Below are positions 31,381-42,619 of a stretch of 64,000 nt of DNA, piece after piece (positions within the stretch are counted from its first letter, which is position 1; every line of letters begins with the position of its first letter). The position numbers were made by a program, and so were the translations under genes. The notes beneath the pieces are model-generated. The model was not told where the DNA came from. It searched no databases and saw only the letters and a list, made by a program, of their open reading frames with translations. Source of the DNA: Hygrophila difformis (lineage: Eukaryota; Streptophyta; Magnoliopsida; Lamiales; Acanthaceae); the NCBI GenBank assembly GCA_030278955.1, contig JAOANR010000005.1, forward strand, positions 29,379,849 to 29,443,848, written 5' to 3'.

Positions 31381-34049
31381 GAAACTTTATGACCCTTAGT
31401 TCTTTAACACGAGCTTTTTGTAAAATATATCAAGTTGAATTTATTGGATGAAAAGAGTTATGATTCGTGGGGAAATGGTTTAAGGATATATTTCACTTTG
31501 TATTACTCATGTGGGGTATTCTGATTTCAAACAGCGCTGCGGTTCTCTCTGGCATGAAACTTTTGACAACTTTCACGGTGCAGCCGGGATAGATAATTCA
31601 ATCTTGACCTTCAGTCTGTCACACTGAAGATCCCCAGCATTTGGCATCATGAAACTTATCATAGTTTCATGTCATAAAGATCCTTGCCATGAAACACACT
31701 CCCACTGTATGAGTATTTTCTGAAAAATCATAATCCTGGTTTTCAATTTTATTTAGTGAAACCAATTTATGAAGATGGGGGTTGGGATTAGGGATATATT
31801 ATAGGTTATTACGTTTTTATTGCTCATGTTACGAACTGTGCTCCCGAAAGCGCACGGTGTCTAAAGTTGCAGTAATTTATAGTAAGACCGGATCGTTCAC
31901 TGGAGGATGTGCGATAGAAGCAGGGCCCACGTCGTTTACTAAGATTTTCCACTCGGTTACTCGATTCAAGTTTTGCAATGGTTTCTAACATCTACTTGCC
32001 ATTGATTTAAAACAGATTATGAAAGCAATAAAATTATTCTTCAAAGCATGATGAATTAGATCTAGAAAGCGATTAAATCTATTCTAAGAAAGTGATAAAA
32101 TTTATGCTAGGAAAGCGAATAAAATTATTCTACGAAAGCGAATTGAAATATGACAGAAGGGACAGGGAGAAAATAATGAAAATTGGACAAGATTCAGATG
32201 AAACACAATTAAACTTCCATTTTAATACACAAATCTTTGTTTGGGATAATCCATCAGTTAGCTAACTCTCATGCTCTCTATACCATATTCCCTTTAGCAG
32301 AAGGTATTTACGGTAAGAGTTTACATGCTCTTAAGACCTCAACTTCTAAGATACCACAGATTCATAACCCCCCTTGCAATGCCTTGCAAGAGAATGTTAG
32401 TCATATGTGGTGGAAAAGCAACACCTAACATATCATTAGTTGATATGCCAAGTACTCCTATCGTCCCCCTTGTCACACCCAAAGTCCAAATCTAACCCCG
32501 AACTAATCCATAACTCTTAAACCTTACAACCGGCAGATGCATCTCTGCTTCCGAGTGACCTCTATGAAAGCGGTAAAGAAAGCAGTAAAGAAAGCATTTA
32601 AAATCTATCACTCGGAAGTCTTAAAAGATCGTCACAATCCGTTAGTATAAAAGAGCCCCTGGTCTTGGTGACCAGATGCAGATTTAGAACTTCCCAAACA
32701 TCAGTAAGCCACAGGCTTATAACATTCGGTTAGTTATGAGACACAAACATGAGTGGAACAGACCTATGAAGGTTTGTTCCGAATGCACTCACTCAAGACT
32801 CAATTTTAGGCTTTGGTGGGAGAAGATAGTAGTTGAAAGAATACTCAACCCTACCATAGAAATTAACCAAGGCCTATATGTTGTTCCTCTAGTATTAATT
32901 ATCACATTTTATCCGAATCCAAGTGGAAACGGATTCGATGCAACACTTAATACAAGATTTCCAACACACAGTAATTTTGAGAAACCAATTGGTATTTGAA
33001 AATCATTCCCTAAACAGGTACTAAACTCTCAATTTAAACACAGATCCTTTCAGTCTAGGAGAGACCTAATCGCTGACTCTGCTTCTAAGTTCTCAAAATC
33101 AACCCCCAGTAGAATATGAATTAGTCATAACTGTTGAGTTTATCCCTTACTTAGATCCGGATTTTATAAAGTGATTTTTGTTGGAAATTTACTATGCAAC
33201 ATCTGATTTAAATCAAGACTTCTATGTCCAAGGGGAAGGATCCCCAAAATAGTATAGACCACAATATCTACATAATAATATCATGCATACATGTATATGA
33301 GAAGTAAAATAAATACCCCAAAATATATGGTGGGATTAGACAGAATTCGATACACAAAGATGAATTAGCCTGAGATAAGAAAAATTGGCTAAAGAGAATG
33401 CCAGAAATAATTGGGGTTATCCGGATTGCAAACATCTGCTATCCGGGTCCCAAGTATTCCAGATGGAATGATATGTAGATAAGTGAATGCCTTAAGTGAC
33501 AGTTGCCGCTGTCACCTTCGACTTCACTATCTGTGAATTTGGATGAAAACCCACATGTTCTATTACCGTAATAATTATTAGATGACATTGGCATATATCA
33601 TCTACTATTACTACAGTTCTAGATTCGGGTTTGAAATTAAGATAAAGAGAAGAAAACTGTATCCGAATAGGAGTCAGCTGAGCAGCTATTATGATCCCGG
33701 ATGGACGAACCGCCAAGGCTTCCACCGACCACTACCCGAACCATGCAAAATAACAATTAGTAATTAATACTCAGAATACGAGCTAATTATCCGTGTGGGA
33801 ATATCCGCCAACATTAGTCTGATGTATTTCTTACTAGTTGTTCATACACACAATGAAAGGGAAAATAAACAAAATTAAGAAAATTTTGGCATTGTGTGAG
33901 TGTTAGTCACACAATAAATAGACACTGATGGGTTGAGATGTGTAATAGATAAAATTAGATGTAGTGGGCCTAGGCCCAATACTTCCATGCAACTTACACA
34001 ACTCTTGAAATAAAATATTTTTGGAGTTTTAAAAATAGAAGGAAGAAAG
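31381..34049. other. AT-rich DNA without recognised genes
   Basis: No ORF with recognisable domains on either strand. It has degraded-repeat character: scattered taaagaaagcagtaaagaaag runs near 32570-32600 and a tgtcacaccc motif at about 32473, as at many plant LTR starts, but no partner LTR or TSD could be found. Confidence 0.5.
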
Positions 34050-34630
34050 CAATTCGGTTTATTGGGCAAAATGCAAAAGAGACCGAATTGAGGATGCATG
34101 AGGTATGAAGTAACACCATACACAATTAATCCTTGTAAAGTCATGAAGCATCCTCTAATTTGAATTGTCAAGCAATTCGGTCTAAACCGAATTGGACAGT
34201 TCGAATTGATGAAGTCATTCCTTCACTCAAATTTGGCTAAGGTGTTTACCCCAAAATGAGGGTAATTCGAACTGTCAATTGAATTCGGGTTAGACCGAAT
34301 TGGACAATTCGAATTGGTAAGACAAAGAAAATAAACCAAGGCATGAAGGGATGAAATGCATACAATGTGGTTTCCTAAGCCAATTCGGTCTATATGGGCA
34401 ATTCGGTCTATAGACCGAATTGCATAGGCCGAATTACATGGAGATCACATGAAAACAACTCTTTTTGCTATGCAATTCGATCTCATGGGCAATTCGGTAT
34501 AGACCGAATTGCCTAGATCGAATTGCATATGAATTTTTCAAGAGAAGCAATTAACAACTATTTTTGCCATGCAATTCCATTTTCATGAGTAATTCGGCGT
34601 AAACCGAACTACCTCAGATCGAATTGCATG
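34050..34630. repeat. Palindromic CAATTCGGTC/GACCGAATTG cluster 1
   Basis: At least six dyads in which CAATTCGGTC is followed within 0-30 bp by GACCGAATTG or TCGAATTG, spaced about 60-100 bp (for example 34171-34200, 34380-34420, 34473-34512). The spacer between dyads is AT-rich and differs each time. Confidence 0.8.
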
Positions 34631-35559
34631 TCTTCTCTCATAAGTGTGGGTTTGGTACACATTGTGTGGTTTATGATGGATAAGTTTTACCTAATCCTTC
34701 ATTTCACATCAATGTCACTTCACAGCCACACTAATGAGTATTTTAAGGAGAATAGACCTAGGTTATGTGGCTAACAGGCATTGGCTTGAACCAAACCTCA
34801 AAACTACAAACAAGCAATCAAAGATTAAAGATTCAAGCATAAACTGAATAAACTAAGAACACATGCTCAAAAACAAGAACACCTACATAATCTAAGGCAA
34901 CATTAAGCTAAAGAAAGCGAGTAAAACAGCAGCTAAAAAGTAAGAGAAATTAACTCTAGCAAGCCTATAATTATCTAAAATCTAAGAACATTTATTTGAG
35001 TCTCTAAGGTGTAAGGTCAAGCCACAAACCATTTAGCACACATTTATTTAGAATGCAAGTCAACTAGGGCATAATAAATATAACCTAGTTGAAACAAACA
35101 GACATTCTATCATTATTGCTAAGGAAAGCATTAAATAGATGCCAAACACTTGAAATGAAAACCCATTTCTGGATTCTTTCTTGTATTGACATCGGGAAGC
35201 AGTAAACAACCCTAAAACCATTCATTAGCTTGAAGGTAGGGTTCATTCTAACTACAAAGCAGTAAAGGTTTATGGAAATGGCTACACTAAGGGTGGTAAC
35301 CAGCTTCTATGAGATAAAAACTAAGCTCCAAAGCAATAAAACTACAATACAAGCATGAAAAAAATAAACTATCTAAACTACACTACCTACCTAACCCTTA
35401 AGGGGTGGAGAACCTTCTCGTTCTTTTTGTCTCCCAGCAACTGTCCAAAAGTTTCTGTGTCCAAGGATATTTCTTGTGTTGAGGAAGGTCAGCTTTTATA
35501 CTTGTTTTCGAAACCCTAGGCCCATCATGCATTTCTCACGTGCTCAGCTGTACTTTTGA
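34631..35559. other. AT-rich spacer between palindrome clusters
   Basis: No ORF or repeat that I can support. Rich in aagcag/aaagcaataaa words. It ends with cttttatacttg near 35490, possibly a TATA-like site. Confidence 0.4.
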
Positions 35560-35995
35560 ATGTGATTCGGTCTCCTCATGCAATTCGGTTTAGATCGAAT
35601 TGATGCAATTCGAATTGCATGAGGTCTTCCTTCTTGTTCTTGAGCTGGACTGTGGCATTCATCTATCAATTCGGTCTATGTTGTAGACCGAATTGGCCTT
35701 GTCGAATTGAAGATGGCTCCTGCTTGGCTTCTTTGCTTTAAGGCAATTCGATCTATGCAGTCAATTCGGTCTAGACCGAATTGCACAGATCGAACCTCTT
35801 CTCTCTGTTTTGCTCCAAGTCCTTTCTTTCCATGGTGCAATTCGGTCTAGGGGTCAATTCGGTTTAGACCGAATTGCCACAGACCGAATTGGTTGCTCTT
35901 CTCTTCCTCAACACCTCTTTTTCTTCTTTCTTTCAGCAATTCGGTCTATTGAGCAATTCAATTTAGGTCGAATTGCCTATAGACCGAATTGATCT
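35560..35995. repeat. Palindromic CAATTCGGTC/GACCGAATTG cluster 2
   Basis: Five further dyads (around 35580-35612, 35667-35708, 35743-35795, 35837-35893 and 35937-35990) of the same type as cluster 1, about 1 kb away and in the same style of arm plus inverted arm. Confidence 0.8.
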
Positions 35996-37063
35996 TTAAC
36001 ACTTAGCCAAATTTTCAAATTGTGGGATTTTCATTCTTTTTCCCATCTTTTTGATTTTTGTGGGCTATCTTATTCTTTTGCCCATCTTTTCATTCCTTTT
36101 TCTTTTCTTTTTTCCTTTTTTCATGTTTTTGGATTTTTCTAACACAAATGCAATTAAAATTGCATGTTTTGTGTTTTTCATGACCAGCTTAATATTTTTA
36201 CAAACTTGCATCAATCTGTCGAATTCAACTGCTTTCTTATTGAAATAAGATGGGATTTCGATCAAAATGTCCGTCTCAGACACGGAAATGGATTTGAAAT
36301 AGTGGACAATTTTGGCCATTATCAACATCCTCACATTTAATACTGATCGTCCCCGAGCAGTCAGAGTCAGTGCTCCTAAGAGCAAGGGCTCTGCATATTC
36401 AATCCATTTGCGTGGCTTCAGAAATTTCATTCTTGTTATATTGGGATAACACAATCAAAATTACAAGTATTAAACTATCTTGATTGCAGTGTTTAATGAA
36501 ATGATACTTCTCACTTGGATAGGTATACAAATCAATCATTATTGTTAATTCTTCTTGAATATATGTATAGAAGATTTTCATTGGTTTAATTCTTGAATTC
36601 AAGCATGACATGAACATTAATCAATCAAAGCAGAGCCTCACATATAGTAGAGTCGGAAATCTCACTCACTCTCAAAGTTGGCTTTTAGACAGTACGCTCA
36701 TAATCAAATTCAAATAAATTCTCCCATAAGCTTGCAATTAGACCAACTCGCCACCTACTCATTTCCTCAAATCGAGATCCCGAGGTCTTATTCAAGGTTG
36801 TAACGGGGCATATGGTTGTAACATTAGGTATGGAAGGTACTTATTAGGCAAAAAGTGACATGAATCCATTCCATCATACTTGGCATATTTTTACTTGAAA
36901 TCTATGATCATCAAAATTTCTTTCTTTCTTTTGTTTTTCTTTTCTATTGCGTGACATTAGACTTTGTCTAATTTGCTTTGTCAATTGCAATTTATTTGTG
37001 TTGAATGAATCTCAACATTTTTTTTTTGAATCGGTTTTTGAATGCCGATTAATGTTTTTGATG
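35996..37063. other. AT-rich DNA, no supported gene
   Basis: T-rich tract at 36030-36170, then ordinary AT-rich sequence. A 129-codon minus-strand ORF (36065-36454) has a Lys-rich tail encoded by the T tract and no recognisable domain; I do not call it. Confidence 0.4.
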
Positions 37064-37071
37064 ATCATAGA
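37064..37071. repeat. hAT target-site duplication ATCATAGA (left)
   Basis: 8-bp direct repeat of 39073-39080, immediately outside the terminal inverted repeats. Confidence 0.85.
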
Positions 37072-39072
37072 TAGGGTTGTCAAACGGGCTGGCCCGGCCC
37101 GGCCAGGCCCTAACCCACCTCAGCCCACTTTTGAACGGGCCGGTGCGGGGCGGGCCTAATTTCTAACGGGCCGCTGAAATGCTAACCCAGCCCAACCCAA
37201 GGCGGGCTGCGGGCCAAAGTGGGCTAGCCCACTATAGAAAAAAACTGTTCTTTTTTTATTTTGCTCTTTCTAATTTTGAACATGTTGACTATCTATGGAC
37301 TGATATGCATATATTTTTTAGGATTACTTTACCAAAGCCCATCAATAATTTAACATAAATTTTTAGAGCTTCACATCACAAAACACAAAATAGTTGACAA
37401 ATTACAAGTCAATAAAAGGGCACAACATGTCAACATCCCAAGATCAAACACTGAAACTTGGACTCTAGGTGCACAAGTGCACAATATCCCAATAGGAAAC
37501 AATCAACAACACATAGTCCTCACAAGTAGGGCTGTCAAACGGGCTGGCCCGGCCCGGCCAGGCCCTAACCCACCTCAGCCCACTTTTGAACGGGCCGGTG
37601 CGGGGCGGGCCTAATTTCTAACGGGCCGCTGAAATGCTAACCCAGCCCAACCCAAGGCGGGCTGCGGGCCAAAGTGGGCTAGCCCACTATAGAAAAAAAC
37701 TGTTCTTTTTTTATTTTGCTCTTTCTAATTTTGAACATGTTGACTATCTATGGACTGATATGCATATATTTTTTAGGATTACTTTACCAAAGCCCATCAA
37801 TAATTTAACATAAATTTTTAGAGCTTCACATCACAAAACACAAAATAGTTGACAAATTACAAGTCAACAAAAGGGCACAACATGTCAACATCCCAAGATC
37901 AAACACTGAAACTTGGACTCTAGGTGCACAAGTGCACAATATCCCAACAGGAAACAATCAACAACACATAGTCCTCACAAGTAGGGCTGTCAAACGGGCT
38001 GGCCCGGCCCGGCCCGGCCCTAACCCACCTAGCCCACTTTTGAACGGGCCGGTGCGGGGCGGGCCTAATTTCTAACGAGCCGCTGAAATGCTAACCCAGC
38101 CCAACCCAAGGCGGGCTGCGGGCCAAAGTGGGCTAGCCCACTATAGAAAAAAACTGTTCTTTTTTTATTTTGCTCTTTCTAATTTTGAACATGTTGACTA
38201 TCTATGGATTGATATGCATATATTTTTTAGGATTACTTTACCAAAGCCCATCAATAATTTAACATAAATTTTTAGAGCTTCACATCACAAAACACAAAAT
38301 AGTTGACAACTTACAAGTCAACAAAAGGGCACAACATGTCAACATCCCAAGATCAAACACTGAAACTTGGACTCTAGGTGCACAAGTACACAATATCCCA
38401 ACAGGAAACAATCAACAACACATAGTCCTCACAAGTAGGGCTGTCAAACGGGCTTGCCCGGCCCGGCCCGGCCCTAACCCACCTCAGCCCACTTTTGAAC
38501 GGGCCGGTGCGGGGCGGGCCTAATTTCTAACGGGCCGCTGAAATGCTAACCCAGCCCAACCCAAGGCGGGTTGCGGGCCAAAGTGGGCTAGCCCACTATA
38601 GAAAAAAACTGTTCTTTTTTTATTTTGCTCTTTCTAATTTTGAACATGTTGATTATCTATGGACTGATATGCATATATTTTTTAGGATTACTTTACCAAA
38701 GCCCATCAATAATTTAACATAAATTTTTAGAGCTTCACATCACAAAACACAAAATAGTTGACAAATTACAAGTCAACAAAAGGGCACAACATGTCAACAT
38801 CCCAAGATCAAACACTGAAACTTGGACTCTAGGTGCACAAGTGCACAATATCCCAACAGGAAACAATCAACAACACAAAGTCCTCACAAGTAGGGCTGTC
38901 AAACGGGCTGGCCCGGCCCGGCCCGGCCCTAACCCACCTCAGCCCACTTTTGAACGGGCCGGTGCGGGGCGGGCCTAATTTCTAACGGGCCGCTGAAATG
39001 CTAACCCAACCCATAAAAAATACCTCACGGGCTGGGCCGGCCCAACGGGCCTAGGCCCGTTTGACAGCCCTA
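37072..39072. mobile_element. Non-autonomous hAT-type DNA transposon with 455-bp internal tandem repeats
   Basis: Termini TAGGGTTGTCAAACGGGC and GCCCGTTTGACAGCCCTA form an 18-bp inverted repeat with one mismatch, bounded by an 8-bp duplication ATCATAGA, the signature of hAT elements. Subterminal DNA is dense in GGGCC/GGCCC words, typical of transposase-binding regions. There is no transposase ORF. Four tandem units start at 37072, 37527, 37982 and 38436 (455, 455, 454, 455 bp), each opening with a full copy of the left terminus. A fifth partial copy from 38891 leads into the single right terminus. Units are nearly identical, so the amplification is recent. Confidence 0.88.
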
Positions 39073-39080
39073 ATCATAGA

Positions 39081-39959
39081 CTATGATGCCTTGATGGAAT
39101 TGATTCGTGTACACTTGGGTTTGATTTTCTTGGTCTTTTTATAAGGTTGGGAATAATATAGTGGTTTCAAAGAAAAATTAGGCTTAAAAGCTCAACTTGG
39201 TTAATCCTAAAGGGAAAATATTTTTGGGTTTGGAAATCAAAAGAAGGCCAAAATTTTGGGTTTTTCTAAGTGCCTCGATCATATGCTCGATTTCGGGAAT
39301 ATGGCATGGTCTTGAATCGGTCCCAATTGCAAGTTCTAGTGTCCTTTAATCGAATTGATTTTCACACATCAAAGAAATATTGAGTAAAACTGACTCGGCT
39401 CAGATCTCACAAGGACGGTTTGATCATGTCACACCCTTATTCTTAAATTTAGCCTTTGAAAATTTCTTGCAAATTATTCAATCAAATTCTCAACATTAAA
39501 ATTTTGTTTTTCTTCCAAGTGATCATATCATTGGATTTTTATAGCTCAAAACCTCATGAATTTATATCATGCATATTTTTAATTGTTTTATCCCAATTTA
39601 ATAGTTTGAAAATTTCATCCTTAGCCTAAATTCAACATGTGAATTTAGGTGACAGATTTATGCTTGTTTTATGCCGGTTATTTAATTGAAAGCGGTAAAA
39701 AGACGCTGTGAACATGCAAGCATGTCGCAGCTTTGTTTTTGGCGTGACAGTCACTTATTCATCTTGGACTGTCACACATCTTTTTCAAAATATTTATGAG
39801 AATTCAAGACGAAATTCTCTTTGTGAAAAGCAGTAAACAATGGCTTCCTAAATACATTTCGGATTATACATTTCGGGCCATAACAATCAGCAGTTCCAAG
39901 GTTCGTTATACAATACACGACCTTAATCATCAACACATTACACACAGGAGATGCTATAC
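39081..39959. other. AT-rich flank of the hAT element and of solo LTR E7
   Basis: No supported gene. It contains tgtcacaccc at about 39427 and inverted tgacagtcac/gactgtcaca near 39745-39778. The last 5 bp (TATAC, 39955-39959) are the TSD of E7. Confidence 0.45.
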
Positions 39960-41242
39960 TGACATGGATGTCCGGACCAACCCGACTGATAAACAATCCG
40001 ACCCGGATATGCGGAATTTACGGAATAATATTTTATGTCATCCGGAAGAATTAATTATGAAAAATGCAGAAGAATTAAAGTTGATCATGGATGAGACGGA
40101 TATAGGAAGACCCCTGGAACCCTGCCGGAGTTCCACCGGAATATCGCCGGAATTTTGCCGGAATCCGGCAAGTCAGCTCCGGACAGTGGCAGCCCTTGAT
40201 GGGCCAAAGGATAAAAGAGCTAAAGCTATTGGGTTAGGATTTAATAGTATGTGGGCTCAATTAATTAAAAAGGCACAAGGCCCAGTCCAGGGGAATTTCC
40301 GGCCCATTCATATGGACGAGCAAGCTGCAGCCCAGCAGGCCCACTCCAAGAGCCCACTCCCAGCCAGCCCACTCAATGCCGAGCTCCAATCCTCCATGCT
40401 CGGCCCACTCCACTCCTTTTCCTTTCTTCGGCCCAACGAGGAAGGCCCATTGCCTCTTGCTCCACTCTCGACATGCCAGGCCTCCGATCAGCTTCTCCCA
40501 GTCCGATCAAAGTCCTCCGTCGCCGGCCAGGTCTCGCCGCTGCACGACAGCACCTCTCCACCCGACCATGTCCCTCTGCATCGCAGCTCGCTACCTCCGA
40601 CGGGGAGTCCAACCGGCAGCCGCTGTCCACCATCCCCGTCGGCTACCTCCGGCAACTCAACTCGACGGCCACCATCTTCATCGAGACTCCATCAGGCTGT
40701 CGTCGTCATCCTTCTCCACTCCGCGGAGCTCATTTTCGTCATCATTTCAGGCAGCACAGCGCCATGGCGAGTATTGCCTCCGACCGAGCGGCAGGCCGCC
40801 CCGGTCCCCTTCTCCGACGAGGCAAAAACCCTCAAATTATTCCCGGCGAGCTTCCCCCTTTCCCGAGCAACCACCGAAGCATCCCTTCGACCAACACCAC
40901 GAAGCTGCCGGCCTCCACAACAGCTCCGGTCAACCTTTTCCATATTCCGGCCACCCCGAAAATCGAAGCTACGCCGAAGAAGAAAACTCCGTCGTGCCGC
41001 CGAAAGTTTATCTCCGTCCACATACAACGAACTCCGACCATCTCCCTCGACACCTCCGGCAGGCTCCGAGTCACCAGCCACCACCTTCCCTCCGTTTTTG
41101 TCGTCTTCAGGCAATGCATCATCATGACTCCGGCAGCCCCCAATTGTGCCCCGAGACTCCCGTCACCATCTCCGACCAGCCGTGCTCCTTCTCCGGCAAA
41201 GCTGCTGCGGCCAGGGCAGCTCGCCTCCCTTTTCATGCCCCA

Positions 41243-41363
41243 GTCGCGGAATGCCCCATCTCCATCAGCCACTCCGGTCGCGGAATGCCCCAGTCGCGAG
41301 AGGACGTCTCATGTCGCGATCCCCTCTCCATTTTTGTTCCGCGACACGCTGCCTAAGCGACAG
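41243..41363. repeat. E7 U3 dyads
   Basis: GTCGCGGAATGCCCC twice, then AGTCGCGAGAG, ATGTCGCGATCC, and inverted TTCCGCGACACG and AAGCGACAGG: the same vocabulary as E2 and E3 but few copies. Confidence 0.75.
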
Positions 41364-41454
41364 GCTCGACAATTATATTAGCCTTGTTTAATTGACATTA
41401 GCACTTGTTTAATTAGTTGTAGTGGGTTGATTAAAGCCCCTAATTAATTAGTTA

Positions 41455-41459
41455 GCTTT
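41455..41459. repeat. E4 target-site duplication GCTTT (left)
   Basis: GCTTT before the E4 LTR, repeated at 62985-62989. The target is the E7 LTR between its dyads and its TATA box. Confidence 0.92.
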
Positions 41460-42619
41460 TGCCATGGATCCCTTGGTTACTAACTTGCAAGAACAAAAGG
41501 ATGGAAAAATAAAGATAAAGATAGGGAAGCAAAACCGCAACAAGAATCGTCGGGGGAAGCAACCAAGGTGTTCAAAACCTTGACCTCATCCCAATCCTTC
41601 CACTCAAGCCTCGGTTTGATGATCAACAATGGTAGCCTCAAGCCAAGTTGATGAATGTTTCCAAACAAACATACAAAGGGTGTGTGAGAGTGTTTATGAA
41701 CTCACAAATGATCTTTGAAGAGAGATAATTAATATTCATTCAAGCAAAGATGTCTTACAAGTGTTTGGGAGGTCATATATATAGACCTCATTACAAAAGG
41801 GCAATTCTGGAATAAGAAAATACATGAAAAATGAGTAAAAACGCAAAAAGGGGGCTGTTACGACGCTATCCACAGATTACGACGCTAGAGGATAGCGTCG
41901 TAAGGTTACGACGCTAGAGCAGGATAGCGTCGTAAGGTGGAGGATAGCGTCGTAAGGTTACGACGCTAGAGGAGGATAGCGTCGTATACGACGCTATAGG
42001 AGGATAGCGTCGTAAGCTTACGACCGCAGAGGAGGATAGCGTCGTAAGCTTATCCGTAGACTAGGATAGCGTCGTAAGGCCTCTGGATAGCGTCGTAAGA
42101 CCTCCGGATAGCGTCGTAAGACCTCTGGATAGCGTCGTAAGGCTATTCCCTCAAATCCTATGCGGGCCCCTCCATACTTGTCTTACTTATTACATGCCTT
42201 AATAATATGTAAATATTATCCGACCAACTTCCGACTTCGACCAAAATTTGTCCGGCGACCGGCGGTGGTTCCGGCCGACCTCCGACGAACTTCCGGTCAA
42301 TTTTCCGGCGAGCTCCGTTTGACCTTCCGGCGATGCTCCGGTGCTCCGGCGGCTTCTCCGGTCATCTCCCGGTGACTCTCCGGTGACGGCGATGGCTTAT
42401 TGCTTCAAAATTGCGGATTCCATGGTTAGAATCCCTCCGGTCTCATCGAGCTGGATCATGATCAATGCTTTCGGATTGTGGCCTTCTTCTTTGTTGATTT
42501 CGACTTGGAATTCCTCAGACTTGAGAAGCCTTGCAATCCGGTCAGTGAACTTCTTGGTCCGGCTCCGGGAGCATGGTCCAGCTGGGATAATTAGTGTTGC
42601 AGATTTGGCTTCCACGCCA
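41460..42619 (-). repeat. E4 3' LTR (1160 bp)
   Basis: Plus strand TGCCATGGATCCC...GGCTTCCACGCCA. It holds the TATA dyad near 41771-41790, the TAGCGTCGTAAG minisatellite (41858-42142), a CCGG-rich stretch (42240-42390) and, at the outer edge, the Pol tail with the stop at 42397. Confidence 0.95.
41858..42142. repeat. E4 U3 minisatellite TAGCGTCGTAAG/TTACGACGCTA
   Basis: Alternating direct and inverted copies of GGATAGCGTCGTAAG and TTACGACGCTAGAGG, about 30 bp apart, ending in four direct copies with CCTCTGGATAGCGTCGTAAG. Adjacent inverted copies can form hairpins. The other LTR copy is split by E5 within this array (49390-49541 and 57513-57651). Confidence 0.92.

Larger units (their letters stand above)
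39960..41459 (+). repeat. E7 solo LTR, first part (U3)
   Basis: CCGG-rich start (40110-40200), then about 1 kb of unusually GC- and CT-rich DNA (40300-41240) where three forward frames stay open for 300-440 codons. They are Ser/Pro/Arg-rich, overlap each other and match nothing I know, so they are composition artefacts. Then come GTCGCGGAA...TTCCGCGAC dyads (41243-41363). Confidence 0.85.

Noticed and set aside
36065..36454. 129-codon minus-strand ORF
   Set aside because: The Lys-rich tail comes from a T tract and the rest has no recognisable domain or start context.
32463..39440. tgtcacaccc at about 32473 and 39427 as the LTR starts of one large element
   Set aside because: The sequences after the shared 10 bp do not align, and no TSD or PBS was found.
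39745..39778. tgacagtcac/gactgtcaca as a transposon terminus pair
   Set aside because: Short, close together and without a flanking duplication.
40376..41381. Three overlapping long ORFs in the E7 LTR
   Set aside because: GC/CT-rich block with few stop codons; frames overlap, are Ser/Pro/Arg-rich and have no recognised domain.
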